A program made the position numbers and the translations under genes. A DNA stretch of 64,000 nucleotides from Actinostola sp. cb2023 (lineage: Eukaryota > Cnidaria > Anthozoa > Actiniaria > Actinostolidae). The stretch lies in the NCBI GenBank assembly GCA_033675265.1, contig JAUJYZ010001529.1, positions 248,001-312,000 on the forward strand, read 5' to 3'. The notes beneath the pieces were generated by a model. That model worked only from the letters and a program-made list of their open reading frames with translations, was not told where the DNA came from and made no database searches. The first letter of the stretch is position 1, and the number at the start of each line of letters is the position of its first letter. Below, one piece after another: positions 18,501 to 28,158 of this stretch.

Positions 18501-18662
18501 ATCAATACCTAGCTGGCAGAAGTATTAAGAATAATGTAAAACCATGTAAAACATTAAATAAAATTGTCGAAAAACCCAGTGTTTACGTTGTCTTGCATCA
18601 GCGCTATTCAAATTCTAATCGATAAAATGAGAGGTGCTTGACTGATATCTATATACAATAGT
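18466..18662. repeat. Right terminal inverted repeat
   Basis: Reverse complement of 12781-12978 and ends CTATATACAATAGT. The DIRS-type element starts at or within 3 bp of this end. Confidence 0.9.
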
Positions 18663-18736
18663 AATATATTCTCACTATGGGGATTCGCACACAAAGCCCT
18701 GAGCACTAATTAAATAAGATATGGGAAGAAATCGGC
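18659..18736. repeat. Split direct repeat, outer copy
   Basis: TAGTAATATATTCTCACTAT onward, repeated at 18990-19067 with one or two differences (CCCTGAG against ACCTGAG). Confidence 0.85.
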
Positions 18737-18989
18737 ACGAGGCTTTGCGAGCAGATAGCTTCTAAGAAATATTCATCGCTGCGGGAAGGAGGGTGGGAGT
18801 TTCTCTCTTCCTCACGTCTCCCGGAAACGAGCTAAAATGTGACTCCAAAGAGAGCGTAGAGGCTTATATAGGGAGTGGGCCGTGGGAATGCATGCCACGA
18901 GAACCCGGGACGCACGCGCAGTATGTGAAGTTATGTAATAATATTATTTTTTGAGCTTTTCGTGCAAATTCCCTCGTGAGAATAGTAAT

Positions 18990-19067
18990 TAGTAATATAT
19001 TCTCACTATGGGGATTCGCACACAAAGACCTGAGCACTAATTAAATAAGATATGGGAAGAAATCGGC
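18990..19067. repeat. Split direct repeat, inner copy
   Basis: Second copy of 18659-18736. Just before it lies GTGAGAATA, complementary to the TATTCTCAC inside the repeat, marking a short inverted pair at the junction. Confidence 0.85.
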
Positions 19068-19321
19068 CCTCCGGCAACTGTTCCCTGTTAACTTCAAGCC
19101 CCTCACCGGCCAAAAATCCGTGGTGAGTAGCCAAAATAACGAGCAGGGCGAAATTAAAATGGCGTACTCTCCCAAAACTCAGGAAACCGAAGTCGAAGAA
19201 GCATTTAATAACCCCAAATATAAAGCTAGGATTAAGCTAAGCGCGATTGACATAGCGGCGAGGGCATGAAAGCGCTCAAATAAAGAATATATACTTTAAG
19301 CTAAACTATATAAACGCTTAA

Positions 19322-20683
19322 TCACTGAACTATCGGCAGAAAGTCTGAAATGTCGTCAAAAGACTTATATGCTCTAGGTACTTCTGGGATAGCGTCGCGG
19401 GAGACACAAGAGGATAAAACCGCGGCGGGAGAGCTGGGTTTTAGGACAGGGCTTAAGCTATTATAATAGTTTACCATACTGGGGCTGGCCCACCCCACGT
19501 GCCTAGCTATATCCTTCTCAGGTACCCCCAACATCGTAAGGGTGAGCGAGCAACCCGAGCGTGAGCTGTGAGGAGTTTCACCCTGGTCTGCGCCAATTTC
19601 GCGCAGATACAATTTTAACCTATTGTAGACGGCTGAACCGACAAACGCTTCTTCGGTCACGGAATTGCCTTTGGTAGCGCGAAATAAAAATCCTGAGCGT
19701 ATGTCTATCTTAAGGAGGCGACATATTGCTAAGTAACGCTTAAAATTCTTAACGGGACACAGGACCTCATTGTCACATTCATGAATGACGAAAGTGTTCT
19801 CGTTATTTCCCCGCAGAGTCTTACCGAAGGTCTGGTTGAATAAGATACCAGACAGATCTGGGAAAAATAACGTCTCCTTAGAGATAACTCTTCCGAGGTC
19901 CGAGGATCGGTCTCCCGAAAAAAAATCTACACTGAAAAAGCATAAATCACGGCTAAATATATATAGGGATATGGGCGTCAAGACTGTGGAACGCATATGT
20001 TCCAAAATGTAAGCTAGCAGTTTCTCTAATTTATCCAGAAAAAGGGGGATAGCCTTCCGAGGGCGAATCCTAGATTTTGCCTGTTCCTCTCGAATACACA
20101 TAAGATAATTTTTTATCGACGGGTGAGAAACAGGGTTCCCAATACCCAACCTATCGTCCCAATTTCCACCGAGACCAACTTCGGAAAAGATAGCACGCAG
20201 CTTTCCAATGACACTGTCCACGGTTCCCGCAGCTAGCCTGGATGGACAAGCGCAGTGGGTGTGGGAAGAGCTGCCGATACCAGGACAAGTGGGGCGGTGA
20301 ACCTTTGTTCTTCCACGGGAGTCTTTCCAGACAAGGAACTTGAGGATGTCGCTGGGGACAGCAGTGTGAAGGGACTTTGGGGTTGGTAATGCTGCGAAGA
20401 CATTTAAGAGTTCGCGATGCAGAGAACTTTTTTGTTTTTCGTAAGGTTTACTATCTTTCAAGTGTTTTAGCTCCAGGAGCCGCTGGTTAATCATTTCCAA
20501 GTCCAAAGAGATAGGCTGGGAAGCAACAGCTGGGGATGGATCTCTCCTGAAGCCGCATCTTTGGCAGAAGTTAAAAGTTTCATCGTTTAGATACGCGCAT
20601 TCTGGGCATGGAGCGGCCGGTCTCCAAATCCTTGGGCGTCCCTGCTGGGAAGAAACGCGGAAAAACCGTAGAGTAGCGATTAG
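19322..20683 (-). CDS. Zinc-ribbon tyrosine recombinase of the DIRS-type element
   Basis: The frame is open from just after the RT stop (20689) to 19322, in a different register, with no early ATG, so frameshifting or another expression trick is likely. Near its start a zinc ribbon is visible (CPEC...CQRC). The C-terminal half carries the tyrosine-recombinase residues: first Arg in FSGDRSSDLGR, the HxxR box in TPHSSRSGC, the second His in ARHVGWAS, and the nucleophile in VNYYNSL. It would integrate a circular cDNA copy into target DNA without staggered cuts, in place of a DDE integrase. Length and residue order fit DIRS/PAT recombinases. It looks intact. Confidence 0.9.
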   Translation of the reverse strand, partial: LIATLRFFRVSSQQGRPRIWRPAAPCPECAYLNDETFNFCQRCGFRRDPSPAVASQPISLDLEMINQRLLELKHLKDSKPYEKQKSSLHRELLNVFAALPTPKSLHTAVPSDILKFLVWKDSRGRTKVHRPTCPGIGSSSHTHCACPSRLAAGTVDSVIGKLRAIFSEVGLGGNWDDRLGIGNPVSHPSIKNYLMCIREEQAKSRIRPRKAIPLFLDKLEKLLAYILEHMRSTVLTPISLYIFSRDLCFFSVDFFSGDRSSDLGRVISKETLFFPDLSGILFNQTFGKTLRGNNENTFVIHECDNEVLCPVKNFKRYLAICRLLKIDIRSGFLFRATKGNSVTEEAFVGSAVYNRLKLYLREIGADQGETPHSSRSGCSLTLTMLGVPEKDIARHVGWASPSMVNYYNSLSPVLKPSSPAAVLSSCVSRDAIPEVPRAYKSFDDISDFLPIVQ

Positions 20684-20688
20684 TCAAA

Positions 20689-22857
20689 TTATGTGGCAAG
20701 TGAGACGACTCTAAATACAAATAAGTTCCATTGTAAGGGGCGACTGACGAACTGTCCGTAGGACGATGGGAAGAGGAGGCCATCGAAATCTCCCTTAGTT
20801 CCTAATTTGAACGATGCACACGCATACGAGTAGAGCAGAGGCCACCAATATGGCAGAGGGGATAGGCGGGGGACCACCATGGAGAAGGAGACTTTGCATT
20901 CCCGGAGAAACTTAAGAAGAGGGCCAACCAGGACGAAAGGAGGGAAGACGTAGGCATTCTCGGTGGGAGCGATGCACTGGGCAAAAACATTGATCCCCTC
21001 GGACGACTGTGATGGGAACGGGGAGAAATGCCTGAGGGGTTGGCCTGAAGATTTACGCTGGACGTTCGATTCGAGAGCCATAAGGTCGATGGAGTGAGGG
21101 CCAAAACACCTCTCTACTTCCAACCAGGCGGATCTCGATAGCATGCAGTCTTTTTCGGATAGTACTCTCGAGGGCGCATCGGCTGGATTGGCTGAGGATG
21201 GCACATAGCTTAGTGTCATGGAAGCGCCGGACTCCCAAAGGATAAGATGGAGCTCTTTGAGGGCGGTGTTGAGTTGACTGCTCTTCCCTCCTTGTTTGCG
21301 CCAGGAAAGCATAAAGGCCATGTTATCAGTGTGGACATCGAGGCGGGCATTCGTGATGGAATATATGGCGGCTCGAAGAGTGAAGGCTTCTTTGATCACA
21401 ATGGGGCAGTGGGCGAGGTGTTCGGGCCAGTAGTCCCGGAGAGAGGTCGATGGACTTCCTGGGATCTGGATAGTTCCGCCCCAAGCGGAATCAGATGCAT
21501 CCGCGAATATTTTGACCACCGTGTGTCTTTCCTGCGGCCAGGGGAGGCAGTCTTTCCAGGAGTCTAGGAAGTGCCAATGTTCTATTTCTCTTCTTAGCGG
21601 CCCGGCGACCTTGACGAGTCGAGAGGACTTAGAGAGACCCGCGATAGCTAGGTAGATTTCCCTGGCATAAAGCTGAGCCACAGGAACTGCAATAGTGAAT
21701 GACGTAATTTTTCCAGCAAGACGTTGTAGCGTCTTGATCGGGACGGAACGCTTTCCCAAGATGGATTCGCGAAGTGTGGCAAATTTTTCTTTCTTGTCGT
21801 GAGGGATGAAAAAGGCAGCACGCTCAGAGTCGACTACAAACCCTAGGAACTTGACAGAACGAAGAGGTGATAGAGAACACTTGGCCAGGCCGATGAAGTA
21901 CCCCAAAGACGTCAGGACTGAAGCACAGATAAAGCATGCGGCCTCTGCCAACTCCAGGTCGGACCACGAACTGACGAGCGAGGCGAAATCAAGGCGTGGG
22001 GCAAGCTGTCCCACATGCCGATCGTCAATGTACTGGCTGCAAGGAACTCCCAACGAGCGAACATACGAAGTGGCTGCCAATCCTAACGTATGGTATAAAT
22101 AGGCACTAGCCTTCCAACCAAAGGGGATAGTGTTGAATACGAAGTACCAACCGCCCCAGTGTAGCCCGAAATAGGTGCGTCTCTCTGGGGATAGGAGAAC
22201 GTGGTCATATCCACTCTTGTCATCCATAGTTGTTTGGAAATGCCCCCTCCCTACGTAACGTGGCAGGTTGGAGATGTAGTCCAGGGTAAGCGGCAAGTCT
22301 CTAATCCATAAGTTTAGATAGCGCTCGTCATGACACATTCTGGGCTTGGTTGGCTCTATGGTAATAGGCATCACGAGGTGTGGGGGGTCCACTTGGTCGA
22401 CCTTACCCCAGACAGACATAGAGCCGTTTTTCAAACGCTCTAGGATAGTGGAGCTGATAAAATCTTCGAAACCAACGCAAGATTTATTGTTCGCACGCAT
22501 GGCTGGTGGAGGAGTGGGGGAATTGTACCGTGTACCCTGGAAGTCACCCCTAAACGGAATGAAAAAATCCTTCACGTCAACCGCAGACTTCACGTATGAC
22601 ATAATTTCTTCCCGATTGGGTGAAAGACTAACGATTCTCTCCCACGAGGCTACATGACGGTGGATTTCGCCCGCGACAAAATGGCGAGGGTCCCTAAACA
22701 AAAGGTCCCGTGCTGAAGCCTTGACCGTTAATCGGGCAACTAACTCAGGCGAGAGTAATGGAGCTGCTACGCTTGGGGTGTCTCCCTTCCAATCACACCA
22801 TCGAATTTTGACGGAGTTAGGTCTAACCTCACCAGGCGAGAAGGAGCGTTGCAGCAA
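20689..22857 (-). CDS. Reverse transcriptase-RNase H of the DIRS-type element
   Basis: A 722-codon intact frame. RT motifs run in order: KPRMCHDERYLN, TMDDKSGYDHVLL, FGLHWGGWYFVF, IPFGWKASAYLYH, and the active site CSQYIDDRHV (YxDD). A connection region precedes RNase H, with FADASDSAWGG (first Asp), KEAFTLRAAI (Glu), VHTDNMAF (Asp) and SSANPADAPSR (last Asp), the DIRS-type arrangement. It copies element RNA into DNA and removes the RNA strand. It lies between gag and the recombinase. Confidence 0.92.
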   Translation of the reverse strand: MLQRSFSPGEVRPNSVKIRWCDWKGDTPSVAAPLLSPELVARLTVKASARDLLFRDPRHFVAGEIHRHVASWERIVSLSPNREEIMSYVKSAVDVKDFFIPFRGDFQGTRYNSPTPPPAMRANNKSCVGFEDFISSTILERLKNGSMSVWGKVDQVDPPHLVMPITIEPTKPRMCHDERYLNLWIRDLPLTLDYISNLPRYVGRGHFQTTMDDKSGYDHVLLSPERRTYFGLHWGGWYFVFNTIPFGWKASAYLYHTLGLAATSYVRSLGVPCSQYIDDRHVGQLAPRLDFASLVSSWSDLELAEAACFICASVLTSLGYFIGLAKCSLSPLRSVKFLGFVVDSERAAFFIPHDKKEKFATLRESILGKRSVPIKTLQRLAGKITSFTIAVPVAQLYAREIYLAIAGLSKSSRLVKVAGPLRREIEHWHFLDSWKDCLPWPQERHTVVKIFADASDSAWGGTIQIPGSPSTSLRDYWPEHLAHCPIVIKEAFTLRAAIYSITNARLDVHTDNMAFMLSWRKQGGKSSQLNTALKELHLILWESGASMTLSYVPSSANPADAPSRVLSEKDCMLSRSAWLEVERCFGPHSIDLMALESNVQRKSSGQPLRHFSPFPSQSSEGINVFAQCIAPTENAYVFPPFVLVGPLLKFLRECKVSFSMVVPRLSPLPYWWPLLYSYACASFKLGTKGDFDGLLFPSSYGQFVSRPLQWNLFVFRVVSLAT

Positions 22858-23294
22858 ACATGAAGCCTAGGTGAAAATAAACACACAAAAAGGAAAGCGT
22901 ATCAGAGAAGGGAGCACCACCCCAAGCGAAGCAGCCCCGAAATACCCCGTCCAGGGACAGAGTAATGAAGGGTATTAGATAACCCCATCGAGGCGGCTTA
23001 GCGAGGGGAGTGGGGTAGAGGGGGTGAAAATCACTCCCACCCTACATATTGAACAAGGCAAACTCCAACCAGAGACATGAGACATGCAATATTCACAATT
23101 ATACCAAATTCGAGACTATATGTTTGTTTGTTTTTTTTTATTTATTTTATTTTTTATTTTTTTTATTTTTTGCCAAGCAATAGATTTCTACAAAAATTAT
23201 GCACTGGAAGTGAAACCAACAGCATGGGAAGGCTAAATAGTACACATCCCAGGCGTATCCACCGGCCAAGAGACAGTGTTAAGGTGTTGGAGGC
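22858..23294. other. Spacer between gag-like and RT frames
   Basis: Includes a T-rich run at 23127-23172. No ORF of note. Confidence 0.5.
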
Positions 23295-23810
23295 CTAATT
23301 GCGCCCTGTTGGGCAGGAGCGGGCAATATGCCCCCACCTACCACAGGAGAAGCAGCGGCTGCGAGACATATTTGGGTAACTCTGGCCACGACGCCCTCCC
23401 GCATATGGATGGAAACGTTGGTTGGAGGACTGGTGCTGTGAAATGGGAGCTGGAAGCAGGAAAGCAGAATAGGGTGCGGCTACCTCGGACTTTAGGAGTT
23501 TTTGGATTTTTGTGGCAACCAACTGTTGTTCGGCACTTCCCAGCAGACGCGTAATAACTGACGAGAAGCGGGAGTCTCCCACGAGGGGGCGACATTGCTG
23601 TAAGATGGCCTCAAATTTGGCTTTGTCCTTATGACCCCCGGACCTAGCCGTGTCGGTGAGTTGTTCCAAGGAGGCAAACAGGGCGTAGTTATCGACCAGC
23701 GGTTTTGGCCGATTGGCCAAACGCCTAACATTCTCCAGCGCATGGTCGACGCTGTTGGCTGCCAATGAGGCCTGAAGGGAATTGACTTCGTTACCAGAAA
23801 TCTAAGACAT
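23295..23810 (-). CDS. gag: Gag-like nucleic-acid-binding protein of the DIRS-type element
   Basis: From 23765 the frame runs 156 codons. It starts with a helical part (ALENVRRLANRPKPLV, LFASLEQLTDTA) and ends in a zinc knuckle CFSCGRWGHIARSC (CX2CX4HX4C) just before the stop, as in PAT-like elements. The same frame extends up to an ATG at 23808-23810 but is interrupted by a TAG two codons in, so the natural start has probably been lost in this copy. Confidence 0.75.
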
Positions 23811-24019
23811 GTTACTCCCGCGATATTAGACCAGCGGTCTACCTTCAGTCCGAAATACTCTTCGAAATTTCAACCAAAATAAATCAATTTATTAAAATCA
23901 AACTACTCTAAGTTTAAAAATTGTGAAGTTACAGTCAGGTAACATAATAACAAGAATATAGGTGTTGTCTCTGACTTGAAGTTTATAATTATTATTGAAA
24001 AATATTTTTCAAACAGACG

Positions 24020-24049
24020 TTTCGGTCTCTGATCAGAGACCTTCTTCAG
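24020..24049 (-). other. Hammerhead-like core in the left Penelope arm (mirror at 24623-24654 +)
   Basis: In the outward strand the order is CTGAAGA, a perfect palindrome GGTCTCTGATCAGAGACC as stem II, then GAAAC. Hammerhead motifs in Penelope terminal repeats are established. One unpaired A sits before the stem and the cleavage arm was not resolved. Confidence 0.4.
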
Positions 24050-24107
24050 TGTGATGGAAAACGTTAAAATACGAGCGCATACAATTCAAAACTAACAGCG
24101 CGCGCAC

Positions 24108-24581
24108 GTGCTAGAGCGCATCAGAGGCATCTCAGAGAAGATTAGCAGGGTTTTACGATCAAACAACCTGCAGGTTGCACATCGCCCCATATCAAAAATG
24201 GGTGATCTGTTCCCACGGCCGAAGGATGTCAAAGACTTGATCCACAAAACAGGAGTAGTATACAAAATCAAATGTTCGCATTGTGATTTTGTATACTACG
24301 GTCAAACCGAAAGGTCTTTGAAAACAAGAAAAGCCGAACACAGGAGAGCCATATGCAACAACCTTCCAGCCTCTAAAGTTGCTCAACACGCCAATGACAC
24401 TGGCCATGATTTTGATTTCGACAACATGGAAGTGGTTGACAAAGAAAAGAACTGGCATCAAAGACTGTTCCTGGAGGCATGGCATTCATCTCAAGATTCA
24501 AAATCAGGGAACGATTATATTAGAATACCAGACATTTATAAGATACTTTTCGCTCGCTCTAGCACGTGCGCGCGCTGTTAG
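24108..24581 (+). CDS. GIY-YIG endonuclease, C-terminal part of a Penelope-like polyprotein
   Basis: A 157-codon frame. The GIY-YIG signature appears as GVVYKIKCSHCDFVYYGQT, followed by the conserved arginine helix (LKTRKAEHRRA), a histidine segment (AQHANDTGHDFDF) and a Glu in LEAWHS. The CX2C after the first strand (KCSHC) is usual for Penelope-like elements. The RT domain that should precede it is missing, so this is a 5'-truncated copy. The first codons and the tail are coded inside the inverted arms. Confidence 0.85.
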   Translation: MLERIRGISEKISRVLRSNNLQVAHRPISKMGDLFPRPKDVKDLIHKTGVVYKIKCSHCDFVYYGQTERSLKTRKAEHRRAICNNLPASKVAQHANDTGHDFDFDNMEVVDKEKNWHQRLFLEAWHSSQDSKSGNDYIRIPDIYKILFARSSTCARC

Positions 24582-24735
24582 TTTTGAATTGTATGCGCTC
24601 GTATTTTAACGTTTTCCATCACACTGAAGAAGGTCTCTGATCAGAGACCGAAACGTCTGTTTGAAAAATATTTTTCAATAATAATTATAAACTTCAAGTC
24701 AGAGACAACACCTATATTCTTGTTACTCTAAGTTT

Positions 24736-25794
24736 GTTTAGAAATATCAAGCGCTTCTTTTGAGGCGGATAGATTTAAAAATAAAGTGTTCGCTTACGCT
24801 CGGCACAGAGTACGAACGAGTCACGGAAGGCACTGATATTTTCTATCTGCCACAGGAAACCCAATCTATATACTATGATTTCAAAATTCGCGCTCTTTAG
24901 GAGCCCCAAGCTTCATAGAACAGCGGTATAACACGTAAAATTCCCAGGCTGCAAAGCTCTACTCAAAATGGCAGCCAAACATAACAGGAGCCAGCGTAAT
25001 TTTGCTCTTTCCGTGCTCATAGACGCTTGAAAATGGCGAACAGTTCTTGTTGATCAACTCCAAAAGTGAGCTGTGTTTATCGACAAATGGAACCACTTTA
25101 GACTCGTTATTTAGAGCAGTTATTAGGTGCAAATGTTTCACGAATGAACACCACATACCAAACGAACTACTCGAAAATTGCACTCTTCACAGTTTAGAAG
25201 GTAGGAATTTACAAAGTTTGGCAATTATGGCCTATTCTAGATTCCATGGTGACCATGTATAGATGCTTAGGTGACTTATGAAACTACGAAAAGGAACCAC
25301 TTTCTCGAAGCGGAATTCAATTGATTTTATTGTGAGAACGTTACCTAAGAACTATTAATTGTAATTCTAACTACCCGAAGTTTGTAAAATAGCGACGTGG
25401 AAATAAAATCCAATATTTATCCAAAGTCCGCATACATTTACTGTAAATTGTAGTAGCCATTTTGTGATCGTATTCGTGCAAAGTGAGCATGCCATCTTGT
25501 CTCATATTTCTGGTAACGTTCTCTTGCAAGGCTACGAGATCCTACGGAAAGGAGATCCACTTAGTAAGATATACATTTTGTCCAAAACTACATCAGAAGA
25601 CAATTACGAAACTTATACTCCCGCCAGCATATCGTAAATATCGCCACTTTCAAAATCATTCCACTATCTACTTCCTAGGATGGGTTGTTAGCCCATATGC
25701 AGCCAGCCAAATGTAGCACTATTAAAGTTGTTACTTTTGTTTATAGAATAAACCCTGCAATAACTTTATATAAGCCCTAAATTCATCACCTGAT
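24736..25794. other. Unannotated interval
   Basis: No supported gene. Short ORFs at 25047-25262 and 25483-25716 have no recognisable domain. Confidence 0.4.
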
Positions 25795-26185
25795 AATTTG
25801 AGCGACTACACATATCGCTGAACTAATCGCCACATAAATAAATTCAAAAACTAATAATGGAAGCGACTACACCATTTCGCTGAACCAATCGCCAAATAGA
25901 TAAATTCAAACTAACAATGGAAGCGACTACCCACGTCGTTGCCCTTCTCGCCAAATAAAATAAATTTATCACCTAATAATTTGAGCGACTACACACGTCG
26001 CTGAACTAATCGCCAAATCAATAAATTCAAAAACTAATAATGGAAGCGACTACACACGTCGTTGAACTTCTCGCCGAATAAATACATTCAAAAACTAACA
26101 ATGGAAGCGACTACACACGTCGTTGAACTTCTCGCCGAATAAATACATTCAAAAACTAATAATGGAAGCGACTACTCTCTTATAA
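25795..26185. repeat. Minisatellite, about 60-bp unit
   Basis: Units start at GCGACTACACACGTCGCTGA, followed by TCGCCAAAT and TTCAAAAACTAATAATGGA. About six to seven diverged units. Confidence 0.85.
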
Positions 26186-26429
26186 CAACAAACTTTCTTA
26201 TTGCCCGGGTGCCACCCCCAGTCCCTAAAGACTCACATATTTATGCAAATCAACTAGTGTCTATATAACAAACAGGGCACACTATCTAGTGAAATCAAAC
26301 GCTTCCCTCCTGAAGAGAACCCCAGTGGGTTGAAAGATCTAGATATATAGACTGACACAAATTGATATCTCCAAAATGTTGTGAACATTTTTACATTCAA
26401 GATACTTCATACGTCAGGCTGAACTTCTC

Positions 26430-26690
26430 GCCAAACAACTAAATCCCAGAACTACTAACTTGAGCGACTAACTATACACGCCGCTGAACTTCTCGAGAAG
26501 AAACAAAAACAAAAAACAAAATATGATCGACTACACACGTGGCTGAAACTTCGCCCCATAAATTGGTTGAACAGCCGATGATTAAGCGACTACCCACGTC
26601 ACTGAACTTAGCCCAACGCTCTAATTATAAGAGACTCTAGAGCATGATTTGAGCGACTACACCCGTCGCTGGACCTCGCCAAACACCTTT
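26430..26690. repeat. Diverged second block of the same minisatellite
   Basis: Further GCGACTA...CGCTGAACTTCTCG units in degenerate form, separated from the first block by about 240 bp of other sequence. Confidence 0.7.
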
Positions 26691-27787
26691 CGTCAAACTA
26701 TTTCGTCAGAAAGTGACTTCAATTTATTCTTGGATGTGGTTTAGTGGTATCTTGTAATTATCGTTGTGTCGTTTGAAGAGTTTTCACAAGGCTATTCAAA
26801 AACAAATTTGCCGTGAAACATGATGATGAGCGACAAGACGAGTCACGAGTGAATCAAACAAGCAGTGAAAGTAAAGGCCTTGTTACACGGTGAAACTTTT
26901 TCGTGAAACTGTTTCGTGAAACGGTGCAAGACAGGTTTCACAAAGAGTTTCACCGTGTAACATGGTCGTTTTCAGGAAACTTTTTCGGATTTGCGTTGCG
27001 AGACAGTTTCATGAAAAGTAGAACGAATTCGTGAAACTCGAAGCAAAAACGTTTCAACAAGGCCTTTTTCGTGAAACATTTTCGTGAAACAGTGCGAGAC
27101 ACTCAAGTATGTTAAGGCCATGGGTCAGCTGCTATTATGGAACAAAACTTTGATTTTTTTGTTGTATTCCTAAAACGTGTCAAAATGACTTGAAATTTGG
27201 ACCACCAATAGAATTTGGGTAGATAAAGAGCCTTAACTCAAAACATTTGCATTAGGGGTGGTCACGTGACCAGTTAGAGAGATAAAAGCAATACACAATT
27301 ATTTTAAGCCGTTGGTGGCGAGTTCAAGTGATAAATTCTAGCTAGTACCTTAAAGCTATTTCGTTGTAAGTGCTTTATAGATTGTCGTTCGGAATGGGTG
27401 ATTTTCATTTCTTTTTAAGGAGATATGGGGTAAAACAGATCACGTGACCAGATAATCAAAATCATTTTTATTCAATTTTTTCTTTAAAAACAAACAAGAG
27501 CCACCCATGCCACACAGAACAACAATCTATAGAATTTCCTACTTGAACTCGCCACCAACGAGCTATTTTTCTGTTTTCCAATGTAATGACGTAATAGGTC
27601 ACGTGATCATAAAAAACTTTGCACTAAAAAGTTTAGGACCCGAAATCCAATGTATGCACTAGTTTTCGTTTTTAAAAACGTTTGCTGAAACTCGTTGTGA
27701 AATTCTGTTCACCAGCCTCCCTCGATATAATTATTTCTAGTGCCATGCGCTTTATCGAAGCCGGTCAGGCGCGCGAAAATTTAAAAC

Positions 27788-28044
27788 ATGGCGCGAGACG
27801 ATAGAAGAAAACGTGCTCTTGCCGTTTTAATGATAGTAGAGGCCATGGAGGATGACGAAACTGAACCAGTTGTACAACAGAGAAAGCGTATTAACTGGGT
27901 ACGATCGTGGATAGGAAGGAGAGCGACGAGGGGAGTTTATCAGTCAACTGATAAAAGAGTTAGAGCTCGAAGATGAAGTAGCCTACAGAGATTTCTTTCG
28001 TATGAATAGACAGAAATTCAGGTTTATTGTGGACAATGTAGGAG
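27788..28044 (+). pseudogene. Harbinger transposase, N-terminal remnant with frameshift
   Basis: ATG at 27788 opens a basic segment, then INWVRSWIGRRATRGVY. A second frame from about 27935 carries LEDEVAYRDFFRMNRQKF and IVDNVGESL. Together these match the N-terminal region of PIF/Harbinger transposases (W-V-R-x-W...R-x-F-x-RM). The DDE catalytic part was deleted. Confidence 0.65.
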
Positions 28045-28046
28045 AA

Positions 28047-28158
28047 TCTCTTTTTTTTCTTTTTCACCTATTTTTCTCTCGAGCACTCTTGATCCAGCTT
28101 CGGAAAGCTCGTCTTCTTCGCTGTCGATATTGCTACTCTCTTCCATGTCGTCCGCCAT
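28047..28158 (-). CDS. Harbinger accessory protein, N-terminal fragment (tentative)
   Basis: A minus-strand frame from ATG 28158 codes an acidic start (MADDMEESSNIDSEEDEL) and then a basic stretch up to the junction with the transposase remnant. Harbinger elements carry a second, Myb/SANT-like ORF, and the position inside the TIRs fits. The length is too short to show the domain. Confidence 0.35.

Larger units (their letters stand above)
12781..18662. mobile_element. Polinton/adintovirus-like element without polymerase or integrase
   Basis: Terminal inverted repeats of about 198 bp (12781-12978 and 18466-18662) bound 5.9 kb. The left half is coded on - (ATPase, proline-rich protein) and the right half on + (small basic protein, acidic Cys-rich protein, Fic protein), so two gene blocks diverge from a central CTC microsatellite. 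The packaging-type ATPase and small core-like protein are hallmarks of the Polinton/Maverick-adintovirus lineage. Protein-primed DNA polymerase, integrase, protease and recognisable capsid genes are missing. It is either a deletion derivative or a small non-autonomous form. The six-base target duplication expected of Polintons was not found, perhaps because a DIRS-type element begins exactly at the right end. Confidence 0.7.
18659..23903 (-). mobile_element. PAT/DIRS-type tyrosine-recombinase retrotransposon
   Basis: Minus-strand order is gag-like with zinc knuckle (23765-23295), RT-RNase H (22857-20689), then zinc-ribbon tyrosine recombinase (20683-19322). A 78-bp sequence occurs twice in direct orientation at the downstream end (18659-18736 and 18990-19067) with about 250 bp between, as expected of the B-A-B end of a split-direct-repeat (PAT-like) element. 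I could not find the matching outer repeat at the right end, so it is truncated or displaced. The right limit is uncertain because a Penelope-like fragment is inserted at 23904. Confidence 0.85.
23916..24723 (+). mobile_element. Penelope-like element fragment with inverted flanks
   Basis: A GIY-YIG coding segment lies between inverted arms of about 165 bp (23948-24118 and 24545-24725). The 12-bp sequence TACTCTAAGTTT occurs at 23904-23915 and again at 24724-24735, a convincing target-site duplication, so this truncated copy inserted as a unit. Penelope-like elements often carry terminal repeats in inverted orientation and 5' truncations. It sits immediately right of the DIRS-type element. Confidence 0.8.

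Noticed and set aside
24108..24581. Homing endonuclease of an intron
   Set aside because: The GIY-YIG domain lies in Penelope-type flanks with a target duplication and has the Penelope CX2C.
25795..26690. Possible CRISPR-like array
   Set aside because: Contiguous diverged tandem units with no regular unique spacers, in eukaryotic DNA.
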